This document shows, piece after piece, positions 42,847 to 51,202 of a stretch of DNA of 64,000 nt. This stretch comes from Puniceicoccaceae bacterium 5H (GTDB lineage: Bacteria > Verrucomicrobiota > Verrucomicrobiia > Opitutales > Oceanipulchritudinaceae), in NCBI GenBank assembly GCA_009772895.1, contig WOUP01000004.1, positions 62,001 to 126,000 of the forward strand, given 5' to 3'. The first letter of the stretch is position 1. Each line of letters begins with the position of its first letter. The notes under the pieces were generated by a model. The model had not been told where the DNA came from. It made no database searches and worked only from the letters and a program-made list of their open reading frames with translations. A program made the position numbers and the translations under genes.

Positions 42847-43994
42847 AGATCCTCGTCTGGCAAGACCACTTGCGCAATGGCGGCACCGAGCGGCAGGCCC
42901 TTTGGCTGGCCCGCCATTTTGGGGCGCGTGGGCATGAGGTGGAGGTGCTGTTGCACCGCGACGGCGGACGGCTTTTCGAGCAGGTGACGGAGCACGGGCT
43001 GCGCGCACGCGTCCTGCAGCCGACCTCTACCTCGCGAGACATGTGGGCTCCGGGATTGACGCGCATCATCCGTGAGTGCGGGCCCTGCGTGGTGCTGTGC
43101 ATGGGGCGAGTGGCCAATCTTTATGCGGGCTGGGTGCAGTTGCGCTGCCCGCAGGCGGTTGTGGTCGGCACGGTGCGCACGGGCAAGCCGTTGTCGGCCC
43201 TTTCCTTCTGGTCGCTCAAGCGCACGCGCGGGGTGATCGTCAACAGCGAGTGGTGGCGCCAACGGCTGTTGCGACGCGGGTTCGACCCGGCCAAGGTGAC
43301 CACGGTCTACAATTCCCTGCTTTGGGCGGAATCGCAGGATGAGGCGGCCTGGGAGGCGGAGCGCCAGAAAATGCGGGCGGCGCATGGTTTGGGCCCGGAT
43401 ACTTGCGTATTTTTGAAGGTTGCGGGTTTTCGTCGGGGCAAGCGGCACCGTGTCTTGATCGAGGCGTTTCGGAAGCTTTCGTTGGACCACCCGGAGCTGG
43501 ATTGGCAGTTGTGGCTGGTGGGCGAGGGCCCGGAGGCGCGGGCCTGTCAGGAGTTGGCGCGGGAGCAGAAGATTGGCGCGCGCGTGCGCTTTTTTGGGTA
43601 TCAGGCGCGGCCCCAGGCGTTTTACGCGGCCGCCGATGCCGCGGTCTCGGCTTCCAAGGAGGATTCGCTGCCCAATTTCCTGGTCGAAGCGCAGTCGTCG
43701 GCGCTGCCGGTGGTGGCGATGGATTACCGGGGGGTGGCGGAAACGTTTTTGCCGGACCGTTCGGGTGTGTTGATCGAGCAGGGGGACACGACGGCCATGG
43801 TGAATGCGGTGGTGCGGCTGATGGGAAATGCTGCGCTGCGTCGCCAGATGGGCCAGGCGGGGGCGGAGCATGCGCGCGAGCGGTTTGCCCCGGTACCGCA
43901 GGCGGATGCTGTGTTGCATTTTCTGGAAAATCGTGTCGCCCTTTCTCAAGGCAAAGACTGGCGCCCCCCTTTGGCTCAGCCGGACTTGCCTTGA
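42843..43994 (+). CDS. GT4 family glycosyltransferase
   Basis: A 383-residue GT-B protein with a GTG start that overlaps the TGA of the SDR gene (GTGA). The reading frame is open much further upstream but only inside the SDR, so 42843 is chosen. It starts VKILVWQDHLRNGGTERQALWLARHFGARGHEV (GGTE donor loop) and has VVGTVRTGKPLSALSF, FLKVAGFRRGKRHRVLIEAFRKL and ASKEDSLPNFLVEAQSSALPVVAMDYRGVAET, the family's nucleotide-sugar-binding segment. It is the last transferase of the glycan locus. Confidence 0.88.
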   Translation: MKILVWQDHLRNGGTERQALWLARHFGARGHEVEVLLHRDGGRLFEQVTEHGLRARVLQPTSTSRDMWAPGLTRIIRECGPCVVLCMGRVANLYAGWVQLRCPQAVVVGTVRTGKPLSALSFWSLKRTRGVIVNSEWWRQRLLRRGFDPAKVTTVYNSLLWAESQDEAAWEAERQKMRAAHGLGPDTCVFLKVAGFRRGKRHRVLIEAFRKLSLDHPELDWQLWLVGEGPEARACQELAREQKIGARVRFFGYQARPQAFYAAADAAVSASKEDSLPNFLVEAQSSALPVVAMDYRGVAETFLPDRSGVLIEQGDTTAMVNAVVRLMGNAALRRQMGQAGAEHARERFAPVPQADAVLHFLENRVALSQGKDWRPPLAQPDLP

Positions 43995-44035
43995 CCTTTC
44001 CGTTCTGGTTCGTGTTTTCCATTCATTTTCGTCGC

Positions 44036-45415
44036 ATGCTTGCTTCCCGCTCAACCCTTGCCGTACTCCTGCTGGGCCTTGCCAGCACCTCCGCACTTTC
44101 AGCGCAGGACGGGAGCCCCGACCGTCAACTTGTCTCCGCTTCGGACCCGCGGGCGTTTTTCCCCGAGCATTACTTCCCGGGTCTCGAGCCGCTGCTGCGC
44201 GAGAGCGTCACGCAGTCGCCCAATGCGGTCTTTCAGCAGGCGCGCATGGAAGAGACCGAGGGCCAGATCGAGCGGGCGGAGACCCAATACCACTGGCAGG
44301 TAAACGCCTATGGCCGCTATGTGGGCGGCTATGAGATGCGTGAAGATATCGACAACGGGGTCCGCCAACTTGTTTACACCAATGTTATTGGCCGGCGTCC
44401 CCTCTACCATTGGGGCAAGCTGGACGCACGCAAGGATCAGGCCGAAGCTCAGCGTGCCCTAGCCTCGGCCGACGTGGGCCTCGCGTTGCAAGACCATCTA
44501 CTGCAGGTGCGCGAGGTCTACTTGCGGGCGCTGGCGGCCAAGGAGCGTGTGCAGTTGGCAGACAATTCGTTGGAAATCGCGCGCAAGGCGCTGGATGGCT
44601 ACGAGCGACTCTATGATGCGGGGCAGGTCTCTGAGGCGCAGTTCCTGGAGTTGCAAATTCAGTATCAGGAAGCGGAAGAGCTGCAGGTGTCGGCCCGCCG
44701 TGAATACGCCTACCGGATGAACCAGTTGAAGCAATTGGTGGGGCGTGAGGATGTGGAGGCCCAAGTGCAGGCGACCGACTTTCCGGAAATCGAGCTGTGG
44801 AGCCAGGAGACGATCGAGGAGTGGGGCGAGCGGATCCGTTCTGGCGAGCTGCTGGGCGATTTGACGGAGCAGCGTTACGATGCCATGCGCGAGACGGAGG
44901 AAAAGAACATTTACATCGCCAAGCGCACCTACCTGCCCGACGTGAATCTGGAGGTAGGTTTGAACAACGACCGTCTGGAGGACATCAATAGTGATGACAA
45001 TGTGATGCGTACCTATGCCTACGGTGGTGTCTCCATCGACTGGACGATCTGGGATGGCTGGCGCGCCAAGGCCGATGAACGCATCGCTCGCGCCAAGCTG
45101 CGCCGCCTGGAGATGGAAGAGCGCCTGAAGCGCCGCCAGAACGCAAACCAGATCGACTCCCTGGTCGAAGAATTGAATTTTAACCGTATGCAGATCGATT
45201 CGCGTCAGCGCCGGGCAGACTTGCTCCAGCGTCAGCTCCAACTTGCAGATGAGCTGGGCGATCGCTCGGAGATGACGTCGCTGGACCGGCTGCGTACCCA
45301 GCTGAATTACGAGCGGCAGCTGCAGGATGTGCGCGATTTGCGCATCAACTATCTGCTCAACCTCGCCAAGCTGGGCCTGCTGGCCTTCAACGATCCTATT
45401 TTGCCTGAATCATGA
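44036..45415 (+). CDS. TolC-family outer-membrane efflux factor
   Basis: A 459-residue protein with a signal peptide (LASRSTLAVLLLGLASTSALSAQ). Long amphipathic helices follow in two OEP repeats: about residues 140-240 (LQDHLLQVREVYLRALAAKERVQLADNSLEIARKALDGYERLYDAGQVSEAQFLELQIQY) and 340-450, separated by a beta-barrel-like segment (NIYIAKRTYLPDVNLEVGLNN). This is the TolC/OEP pattern of outer-membrane channel-tunnels. First of four overlapping genes for a complete tripartite exporter; its stop overlaps the membrane-fusion gene (ATGA). Substrate unknown. Confidence 0.87.
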   Translation: MLASRSTLAVLLLGLASTSALSAQDGSPDRQLVSASDPRAFFPEHYFPGLEPLLRESVTQSPNAVFQQARMEETEGQIERAETQYHWQVNAYGRYVGGYEMREDIDNGVRQLVYTNVIGRRPLYHWGKLDARKDQAEAQRALASADVGLALQDHLLQVREVYLRALAAKERVQLADNSLEIARKALDGYERLYDAGQVSEAQFLELQIQYQEAEELQVSARREYAYRMNQLKQLVGREDVEAQVQATDFPEIELWSQETIEEWGERIRSGELLGDLTEQRYDAMRETEEKNIYIAKRTYLPDVNLEVGLNNDRLEDINSDDNVMRTYAYGGVSIDWTIWDGWRAKADERIARAKLRRLEMEERLKRRQNANQIDSLVEELNFNRMQIDSRQRRADLLQRQLQLADELGDRSEMTSLDRLRTQLNYERQLQDVRDLRINYLLNLAKLGLLAFNDPILPES

Positions 45416-46533
45416 AGTGGTTTTTACGCCTGGGTGTGCCGTTGCTGATTGTCGTAGCGGCCTGGTTCTTAGTCGGGTACCTGTTGCGGCCCACCGTCTT
45501 GGTTGTCGAGGCGCAAAAGGGCACGGCCGTGAATGCGATCACCGGCAACATCAATGTTGCAGCGCAGACGGATATCAACGTGCGCTCGGAGGGTTACGGC
45601 AAGATCATCGAAAAGCCCGTTTCTGCCGGAGATTTCGTGAAGCAAGGCGATGTGCTGACGCGTCAGGATGCGACCCAGACCGAGCGTAAACTCGATGCCT
45701 ACCGCGTGCAGTTGAAAGCGGCGGAGGCGCTGGAGAAGCTGCCGCAGACGGAACGCTACGACCTGGAAAACCTGCACGAGCAGCAAGAGGCCGCCGAAGT
45801 GGCCGTTAATGTGGGGCAGCGCTCGACGGTTGAACTCGAGCGCCTCAATCGTGAGGTGGAGAAAACCGAAAACTTGGCCGAGCGCACCCGGATCGAGCTG
45901 GAGAAGAACGTGGATTACCTCAAGGCACAGATTTCCTTGCTCGAGCTGGACCTGGAGCAGTTGACCGTCACCGCGCCATTCGACGGCCAGATCGTTGCCA
46001 TCTACCGCTATCCCGGTGACCTTGTGCACCAGGCGACTGACTTGATGCGCCTCGTCTCGAACAACCGCCGGGTGGAGATGATCATCAGCGAGGAGGATTT
46101 TGTGGGCGTCGAACTGGGCCAGTTGGTGCGGGTGCACCTGGCGAGCCGGCCCAACGAAGAGTTTTCGGGCAAGGTCAGCTGGATCTCGCCGGTCGCCAAT
46201 ACCGCGGACAAGACCCGCATGATCTGGGTGGACGTGGATGCGCCGATCGACGTGCTGGCGCCGGGGCTGACCGGCGAGGGTTACCTCGTGAAGGCCGAGC
46301 GCTCGGATACCGTCATCATTCCGCGCCGGGCACTGATCGGCAGCGAAGTTTACGTCGTCAACAACGGTAAGGTGGAGATCCGGCAGGTGCGCCCTGGCTT
46401 CCTCAGCCTCAACAAGGCCGAGATCCTCGAAGGCATCGAACCGGGCGAACTGGTCATCGCCGAGGGGCAGGCCGACCTCAAGACCGGTGATGCCGTGCAC
46501 ACCGAACATACGACCGCCGACGAATTGCGCTGA
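45412..46533 (+). CDS. Membrane-fusion (HlyD/MacA/DevB-like) periplasmic adaptor
   Basis: A 373-residue adaptor with an N-terminal membrane anchor (about residues 2-25) and a lipoyl-like domain split by a coiled hairpin. The coiled coil spans about residues 95-185 (AVNVGQRSTVELERLNREVEKTENLAERTRIELEKNVDYLKAQISLLE). It continues with LTVTAPFDGQIVAIYRYPGDLVHQATDLMRL, then a beta-barrel domain. It links the FtsX-type permease in the inner membrane to the TolC partner. Order MFP-permease-ATPase equals DevBCA of cyanobacteria and MacA/MacB-type pumps. Confidence 0.88.
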   Translation: MKWFLRLGVPLLIVVAAWFLVGYLLRPTVLVVEAQKGTAVNAITGNINVAAQTDINVRSEGYGKIIEKPVSAGDFVKQGDVLTRQDATQTERKLDAYRVQLKAAEALEKLPQTERYDLENLHEQQEAAEVAVNVGQRSTVELERLNREVEKTENLAERTRIELEKNVDYLKAQISLLELDLEQLTVTAPFDGQIVAIYRYPGDLVHQATDLMRLVSNNRRVEMIISEEDFVGVELGQLVRVHLASRPNEEFSGKVSWISPVANTADKTRMIWVDVDAPIDVLAPGLTGEGYLVKAERSDTVIIPRRALIGSEVYVVNNGKVEIRQVRPGFLSLNKAEILEGIEPGELVIAEGQADLKTGDAVHTEHTTADELR

Positions 46534-47783
46534 TGAAGCTGAATCTGTTCATCGCCTGGCGCCTGCTCTGGGCCAAGAAGCGCGCCATGGGTATGAGCCT
46601 CGCGGGCATCGTCTGCGGGGTTGCGTTCTTTGTGCTCACCCAGGCACAAACCAGCGGCTTCGAGGATTTCTTTATCCGCACGATCTGGCAGACGCGCGGG
46701 CCGTTGCGCGTGCAGGACAAATATCAGGCTTCGGTGACGGAGATGGTGGCCCGCAGCTCCGACGGCAAGGGTTCGTTTGCGATCCCGCTGCGCGAGGGGC
46801 GCCAATACGTGCCCGGCGTGCATGAGCCGGAGCGCGTCATTGAGGCCGTCTGGAATTTCGATGCGGTGACGGGCGTCTCCGGGGTGCTCTCGGGCAACGT
46901 CACGGCCACCAGTGGCTTTCGCAGTGAAACGGCGGAGGTGATGGGCGTGAAGATGTCGGATCACGTGACCGTCAGCGGCGTAGCCGACCAGATCCGCTAC
47001 GGCGATATTACGACCTTCGACGAAGATCCCCAGTCGGCGGTGATCGGCAGCATCCTGGCCGAGCGCCTGAACCTCGACATCGGCAGCGAGCTGTTGCTGA
47101 AAAACGCGGGACAGTCCCGACGCTATGAGGTAGTGGCGATTTTTGAGACCGGCGTGCGCGACTACGACAAGAGCTGGGTTTACATTCAGCAACGGGAGGC
47201 GCGTCAGTTGCTCAACAAGATGGACGGGCTGACGTACCTGCAGGTAAATCTGCGGGACAACGACAAGGCTCCCCAGATCGCCGAGCAGATGAAGCACGCC
47301 CTGTGGCACGATGTCGACAGCTGGCAGGAGAGCGAGCGCGTCTGGCTGGAGGTGTTCCGCGCCCTGCGGGTGTCTTCGGGCATCACGATGAGCATCATCA
47401 TCCTGATCGCCGGGCTCGGCATGTTCAACACGCTGGCCATCATCGTGATGGAGCGGCAGCGCGATATCGCGATCTTGCGCTCGATGGGCTACCGCCGCAG
47501 CGATGTGGCGCAAATTTTCCTGCTGCAGGGGGCCTTGGTGTGCGCGGTCGGCACGGTGCTGGGCTGGATCTTTGCCGCGGTGTTGACCTATGGCGTTGAA
47601 AACCTGCCGATCCGGATCCGCGGCATCTTTGCCACCGATCACTTTGTGGTGAAGTGGGACCCGATGCACTACGTCCTGGCTGGGGTCGTGACCGTCATTA
47701 TCGTGCTGGGTGCCAGCTACATTCCGGCGCGCAAGGCGGCCCGCATCGAGCCGGGCGACATCATCCGGGGGACGAGCGCATGA
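46533..47783 (+). CDS. FtsX/MacB-type ABC permease
   Basis: A 416-residue inner-membrane protein. The first helix (about residues 20-40) is followed by a large periplasmic domain (45-275), then three C-terminal helices (about 280-300, 335-355, 380-400). The FtsX-like core has SIIILIAGLGMFNTLAIIVMERQRDIAILRSMGYRRSDVAQIFLLQGALV. Such permeases transmit ATP-driven motion rather than forming a classic channel. It overlaps the adaptor stop by 1 bp and its ATPase partner by 4 bp. Drug, lipid or lipoprotein transport cannot be told apart. Confidence 0.9.
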   Translation: MKLNLFIAWRLLWAKKRAMGMSLAGIVCGVAFFVLTQAQTSGFEDFFIRTIWQTRGPLRVQDKYQASVTEMVARSSDGKGSFAIPLREGRQYVPGVHEPERVIEAVWNFDAVTGVSGVLSGNVTATSGFRSETAEVMGVKMSDHVTVSGVADQIRYGDITTFDEDPQSAVIGSILAERLNLDIGSELLLKNAGQSRRYEVVAIFETGVRDYDKSWVYIQQREARQLLNKMDGLTYLQVNLRDNDKAPQIAEQMKHALWHDVDSWQESERVWLEVFRALRVSSGITMSIIILIAGLGMFNTLAIIVMERQRDIAILRSMGYRRSDVAQIFLLQGALVCAVGTVLGWIFAAVLTYGVENLPIRIRGIFATDHFVVKWDPMHYVLAGVVTVIIVLGASYIPARKAARIEPGDIIRGTSA

Positions 47784-48487
47784 GCGAAACCAGCACCCAA
47801 AAATCCGTCGTCCTGCAGACGCGCCAGCTGACGCGTTACCTGGGCGACGGCGCCAACCGCCAACTGGTGCTCGATGCGCTCGACCTGGACCTGCACGCGG
47901 GGCAGACCTGCGCCGTGGTGGGACCGAGCGGCTGCGGCAAAAGCACGCTGCTCTATCTGCTGGGGCTGCTCGATCGCCCCAACGAGGGGACCATCCACGT
48001 GCAGAATCGCGAGATGGCGGCGGCTGACGACACTGCGCGCACGGCCTTCCGCAACGAGCACATCGGCTTTGTCTTCCAGTTTCACTTTCTGCTGCCGGAG
48101 TTCACGGCGCTGGAAAACCTGCTCCTGCCCATGCGCAAGCTGGGGCGTTGGGGGGATGAGGAGATGCGCGAGCGTGCGACGGAGCTGCTGACGCGCTTCG
48201 GCCTCGGCGACAAGGTGAACCGCTACACCAACCAGCTCTCGGGCGGGGAACAGCAGCGGGTGGCGGTCGCACGCGCCTTGGCCAACGAGCCGACCCTGAT
48301 CCTGGCCGACGAGCCGACGGGCAACCTCGACACCCGCAACTCCAACAACGTGATGGAGCTGCTACAGGAAGCTGCGCATGCCTACGGCCCCTCGATCCTG
48401 ATCGTTACGCACAACCCGGAGCTCGCCCAGGCCTGTGACCGTCTCCTGACCATGCGCGACGGCCGCTTCGAGTCAGAGCAAGGGTAA
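47780..48487 (+). CDS. ABC transporter ATPase (MacB/LolD/DevA-like)
   Basis: A 235-residue ATPase. It has Walker [19 protein letters not shown]-loop [22 protein letters not shown], signature [16 protein letters not shown], Walker [13 protein letters not shown] and the H-loop [29 protein letters not shown] is typical of the MacB/LolD/FtsE group that drives FtsX-like permeases. The start is the ATG at 47780, in TGA/ATG overlap with the permease. Final gene of the exporter operon. Confidence 0.93.
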   Translation: MSETSTQKSVVLQTRQLTRYLGDGANRQLVLDALDLDLHAGQTCAVVGPSGCGKSTLLYLLGLLDRPNEGTIHVQNREMAAADDTARTAFRNEHIGFVFQFHFLLPEFTALENLLLPMRKLGRWGDEEMRERATELLTRFGLGDKVNRYTNQLSGGEQQRVAVARALANEPTLILADEPTGNLDTRNSNNVMELLQEAAHAYGPSILIVTHNPELAQACDRLLTMRDGRFESEQG

Positions 48488-48507
48488 GGTGGACGCTGCG
48501 TCGGGCT

Positions 48508-49005
48508 TCAGTGGACGATTTCGACGGTGAAGCCTTCCTCTGCTGAAGGCGGCTCGAAGAACTTCGTGACCTGCCGAAAAACGTCTTCTGTATCGAAGCG
48601 TGTCCGCTCAGGATGGGTCTCTCGCCGTTTTGCAATTTGCTGCAGGCAGGTTTCATCGGCGATGTTCAGATAGATCATTCGATGAGGGATTTCTTCGTTC
48701 AGGCATATCTCTTTGAACCATGCTCTTTGCTTCCGGGTGTTGGCCGGAAAATCCATGACTACGGAGGTACCCGAGCGAAGGATGGCCCGGACATGTGTTT
48801 TCAGTAAGGGCTTCAGGCGACTCGAATACTGCAGGTAGTCTTCAAAGGCCCGTATCTCTCCAGGATACAGAGCCGACAGCCAGGCGTCTTCAGACAAGAG
48901 GATCGCATTGAGTTCCTGAGACAATTTGCGGGCCAGCGTTGATTTACCAGCGCCCATTTTGCCGCAAAAGAAGACCAAGCTGCCGTTTGAATTCAGGTTG
49001 TTCAT
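48508..49005 (-). CDS. Small P-loop NTPase/kinase (AAA_33/zeta-like)
   Basis: A 165-residue protein. Walker A is VFFCGKMGAGKSTLARKLSQEL, then ILLSEDAWLSALYP (acceptor-site aspartate region) and VVMDFPANTRKQRAWFKEIC (Walker B-like). This is the layout of the AAA_33 group: cytidylate/shikimate-kinase-like phosphotransferases including chloramphenicol phosphotransferase and zeta-type toxins. It starts at the ATG at 49005. Its GC is lower than that of the flanking genes, pointing to recent acquisition. No antitoxin is visible nearby. Function open. Confidence 0.78.
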   Translation of the reverse strand: MNNLNSNGSLVFFCGKMGAGKSTLARKLSQELNAILLSEDAWLSALYPGEIRAFEDYLQYSSRLKPLLKTHVRAILRSGTSVVMDFPANTRKQRAWFKEICLNEEIPHRMIYLNIADETCLQQIAKRRETHPERTRFDTEDVFRQVTKFFEPPSAEEGFTVEIVH

Positions 49006-49177
49006 CGATTTGGAAAGCGTTGCCCATGAGAAGGGAAGAGGGCAGGGACGGACACAAAACAACTCCGGCGCTCGTTTGGCGGAGGAACTCGGGAGCCCGG
49101 ATGGCTGGTCTCCTTACCGGAGCCGGCATCACCAGCCCAAACGGCAGGCGCGATGGTGTCGCGGAAAAGAAGAAAAA

Positions 49178-49254
49178 TGGTCGGGGCGACAGGATTCGAA
49201 CCTGCGACCCTCTGCTCCCAAAGCAGATGCGCTACCAGACTGCGCTACGCCCCG
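49178..49254 (-). tRNA. tRNA-Pro (anticodon UGG), with encoded CCA
   Basis: The reverse strand folds to a complete cloverleaf of 77 nt including CCA. The acceptor stem is CGGGGCG/CGCCCCG. The D-arm contains AGCGCAGTCTGGTAGCGCA. The anticodon arm is TCTGC-TTTGGGA-GCAGA with TGG at positions 34-36. The T-arm is GCAGG-TTCGAATC-CCTGT-like (GGTTCGAATCC). The 3' end reads ACCA at 49181-49178. UGG reads all four proline codons or most of them. Confidence 0.97.
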
Positions 49255-49360
49255 ATCAAACCGCCAGTCTCCGGGATGTGGGCGCAAAGTCAACGCCAGA
49301 TGGTATTTAGGTGATGCTTCTCGCTTGCGTGGGGCAAATGTGGTATTAGGCTCGCCACGC

Positions 49361-50065
49361 ATGGAGGATTTTGACGATAAGCCATTAAATCCGCTGACTC
49401 CGGATGAAGAACCGGAGGAGCGCGCTGCCGAGGGCGGCTCGAAATTGTTAGTCGTGGCCCTGCTGTTGGCTCTGGGCGGTTTGGCAACCGGTGTGGCTGG
49501 TATCGTCATGGCCAACCAGAGCGCCCAGAAGGTGGAGGCGTTGCGCGAGCAGCTGGCGAACGCGGGCGATCCCACGGCCGATCTGCAGCAGCGCGTCCAG
49601 GATATGGACGATCGTATTGTGACGTTGGGCAGCGAGATCGTGAAGCTGGGCCGCACGGACCGCCAGTTGCGGGACAATGTGCAGGCGGCGATCGACAGCA
49701 TTTCGCGCGAGGTGCAGCAGCAGCGCGGCACCCTGTCTGAGCTGGCCGGTAATATGGATAAGCTCAACTCGGGCGTTTCGGAGATGCGCCAAGGCGGCGG
49801 CAGCAGCCGTTCTTCCAGCTCGAGCGCATCGACGTCCTCCAGTTCGTCGACCGAGCGCACCTCGCCTCCGTCATCGGATGCCTCTACTGCAAGCACCAGC
49901 TCCAGCGAGGGCGGTGTGCGCACCTATACGGTGGAGTCGGGCGACAACTACTACCGCATTGCGCGCAAGACGGGCACGACTGTCGACGGCATTACGGCGG
50001 CGAACCCGGGGGTGAATCCCAATCGCCTGCACGTGGGCCAGGAGCTGAATCTGCCGGTGGAGTAG
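49361..50065 (+). CDS. Membrane-anchored LysM peptidoglycan-binding protein
   Basis: A 234-residue protein. An acidic cytoplasmic tail (about residues 1-28) precedes one membrane helix (about 29-51, LLVVALLLALGGLATGVAGIVMA). A coiled coil follows (about 55-145, with repeated heptad-like QRVQDMDDRIVTLGSEIVKL and DSISREVQQQRGTLSELAGNM). A Ser/Thr-rich linker (about 148-182) leads to a C-terminal LysM domain (YTVESGDNYYRIARKTGTTVDGITAANPGVNPNRLHVGQELNLP). It tethers the inner membrane to peptidoglycan. The gene is monocistronic and lies next to tRNA-Pro on the opposite strand. Confidence 0.87.
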   Translation: MEDFDDKPLNPLTPDEEPEERAAEGGSKLLVVALLLALGGLATGVAGIVMANQSAQKVEALREQLANAGDPTADLQQRVQDMDDRIVTLGSEIVKLGRTDRQLRDNVQAAIDSISREVQQQRGTLSELAGNMDKLNSGVSEMRQGGGSSRSSSSSASTSSSSSTERTSPPSSDASTASTSSSEGGVRTYTVESGDNYYRIARKTGTTVDGITAANPGVNPNRLHVGQELNLPVE

Positions 50066-50120
50066 CAAAGAGAGCCTGGATCGCCGTGGACATCGACGGA
50101 TGAGGCGCTAGGTTGCGGTT

Positions 50121-50717
50121 ATGAGTTCCTCCACGCCGCTTCCCGACGAGCCGTCTTCCTGGCAACAGACGCACGACGTCCTCCATGCCGAGTGCCGGGT
50201 GTGCCGGGTCTATCGGCGGGGGTTTCGGCATCCCATCAGTGAGGCGCAAGGCGACTTCTTCGTCTTCGACATGCCGGACTGGGTGGTGGCGCTGCCGGTG
50301 ACGAAGGACCGCAAGGTGTTGCTGGTGCAGCAGTTCCGCTTTGGCATGAACGCGCTGACCTGGGAATTTCCGGCGGGCTTGATCGATCCGGGCGAACAGC
50401 CGGTCGAAGCCGCGGTGCGGGAGTTGAAGGAGGAGACGGGCTACGAGGGCCCGGGGGCGCGCCAGATTGGCGAGGGGTGGCCCAACCCGGCCCTGCAGAA
50501 CAATCGGTGCCACTTTGTGCTGGTGGAACAGGCGGAAAAAACGGGGCCCGCCGCCTGGGAGCAATACGAGGAGCTGGCCGTGGTGGCGCTGCCGCTGGAT
50601 GAATTGTGGCAGTGGTTCCAGCAGGGCAAGATCCGCCATGCGCTGGCCTACCAGGCCATGTTGCTGCTCATGCAGTCGATCGACTGGTGGCCTCAGGCTT
50701 CGGGACCGAGGCCGTAG
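50121..50717 (+). CDS. NUDIX hydrolase, ADP-ribose pyrophosphatase-like
   Basis: A 198-residue NUDIX protein. The Nudix box is GLIDPGEQPVEAAVRELKEETGYEG (Gx5Ex7REUxEExGU). Before it is VLLVQQFRFGMNALTWEFPAGL, the classical arrangement of ADP-sugar diphosphatases. It probably splits ADP-ribose or related nucleoside diphosphate sugars with Mg2+ in the cytoplasm. Exact substrate is not decidable. Its last 25 bp overlap the end of the convergent Fur-like gene. Confidence 0.85.
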   Translation: MSSSTPLPDEPSSWQQTHDVLHAECRVCRVYRRGFRHPISEAQGDFFVFDMPDWVVALPVTKDRKVLLVQQFRFGMNALTWEFPAGLIDPGEQPVEAAVRELKEETGYEGPGARQIGEGWPNPALQNNRCHFVLVEQAEKTGPAAWEQYEELAVVALPLDELWQWFQQGKIRHALAYQAMLLLMQSIDWWPQASGPRP

Positions 50718-51061
50718 CAGATGAGTTGCGCCTCTTGCAGTTGATAGCCGTCGGGCAAATTCAGCTGGAGCTCGTCCAGCTTGGGCTGGATGACGTAGAC
50801 GCGGTCCGTCTTTTGGCAGATGAAGAGGTGGGTGCGCTCGGCCCGCGGTATCTGATAGCGGGTCTGGCCGCCGGGGACTTCTACCGCCTGGAGTTCGTCC
50901 TGCTCCAGCAGGCTCTTGATGTTGCGGTAGACGGTAGCGATGCCGAGCTTGGGCACTTCGGCTCCGGCGAGGTCGAGGACTTCCTTGGGCCCCAGAGGAC
51001 GTTGAGCCTGAGCAAAGGCTCGCTTGATGGCCGCTCGTTGTCTCGTATCGCGCTGTTGCAT
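50693..51061 (-). CDS. Fur-superfamily regulator without the canonical metal-site residues
   Basis: A 122-residue protein. The winged helix is Fur-like: TRQRAAIKRAFAQAQRPLGPKEVLDLAGAEVPKLGIATVYRNIKSLLEQDEL, with the recognition helix IATVYRNIKSL. The second domain is shortened: where Fur/Zur have a histidine-rich stretch and CxxC, it has RTHLFICQKTDRVYVI with one cysteine, and the C-terminal CxxC pair is absent. Total length is 20-30 residues below usual Fur. It may therefore not respond to iron or zinc in the known way. The upstream region (51075-51102) has a dyad that could be its own operator. Confidence 0.82.
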   Translation of the reverse strand: MQQRDTRQRAAIKRAFAQAQRPLGPKEVLDLAGAEVPKLGIATVYRNIKSLLEQDELQAVEVPGGQTRYQIPRAERTHLFICQKTDRVYVIQPKLDELQLNLPDGYQLQEAQLICYGLGPEA

Positions 51062-51074
51062 CTATAGGATTTTG

Positions 51075-51102
51075 GTAAAGGAATTCGTAAATTCGTCCTT
51101 AC
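51075..51102. promoter_or_regulatory. Dyad upstream of the Fur-like gene
   Basis: GTAAAGGA (51075-51082) and TCCTTAC (51096-51102) form an imperfect inverted repeat with AT-rich centre (ATTCGTAAATTCG). It sits 14-41 bp before the ATG, where an autoregulatory site would be. It does not match the canonical Fur box well. Confidence 0.35.
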
Positions 51103-51202
51103 AAAGTCCTTAGCGGCGTGCGCTTGTCAATGCCTTTTCGTCGTAGCGGTCTCCTTGGGGTGCATTTCGCATTAAAACACCTTGATGGGTTTATGCGTTG
51201 CT

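Noticed and set aside
49255-49360. Possible attachment site next to tRNA-Pro
   Set aside because: No integrase gene or duplicated tRNA 3' end in the window.
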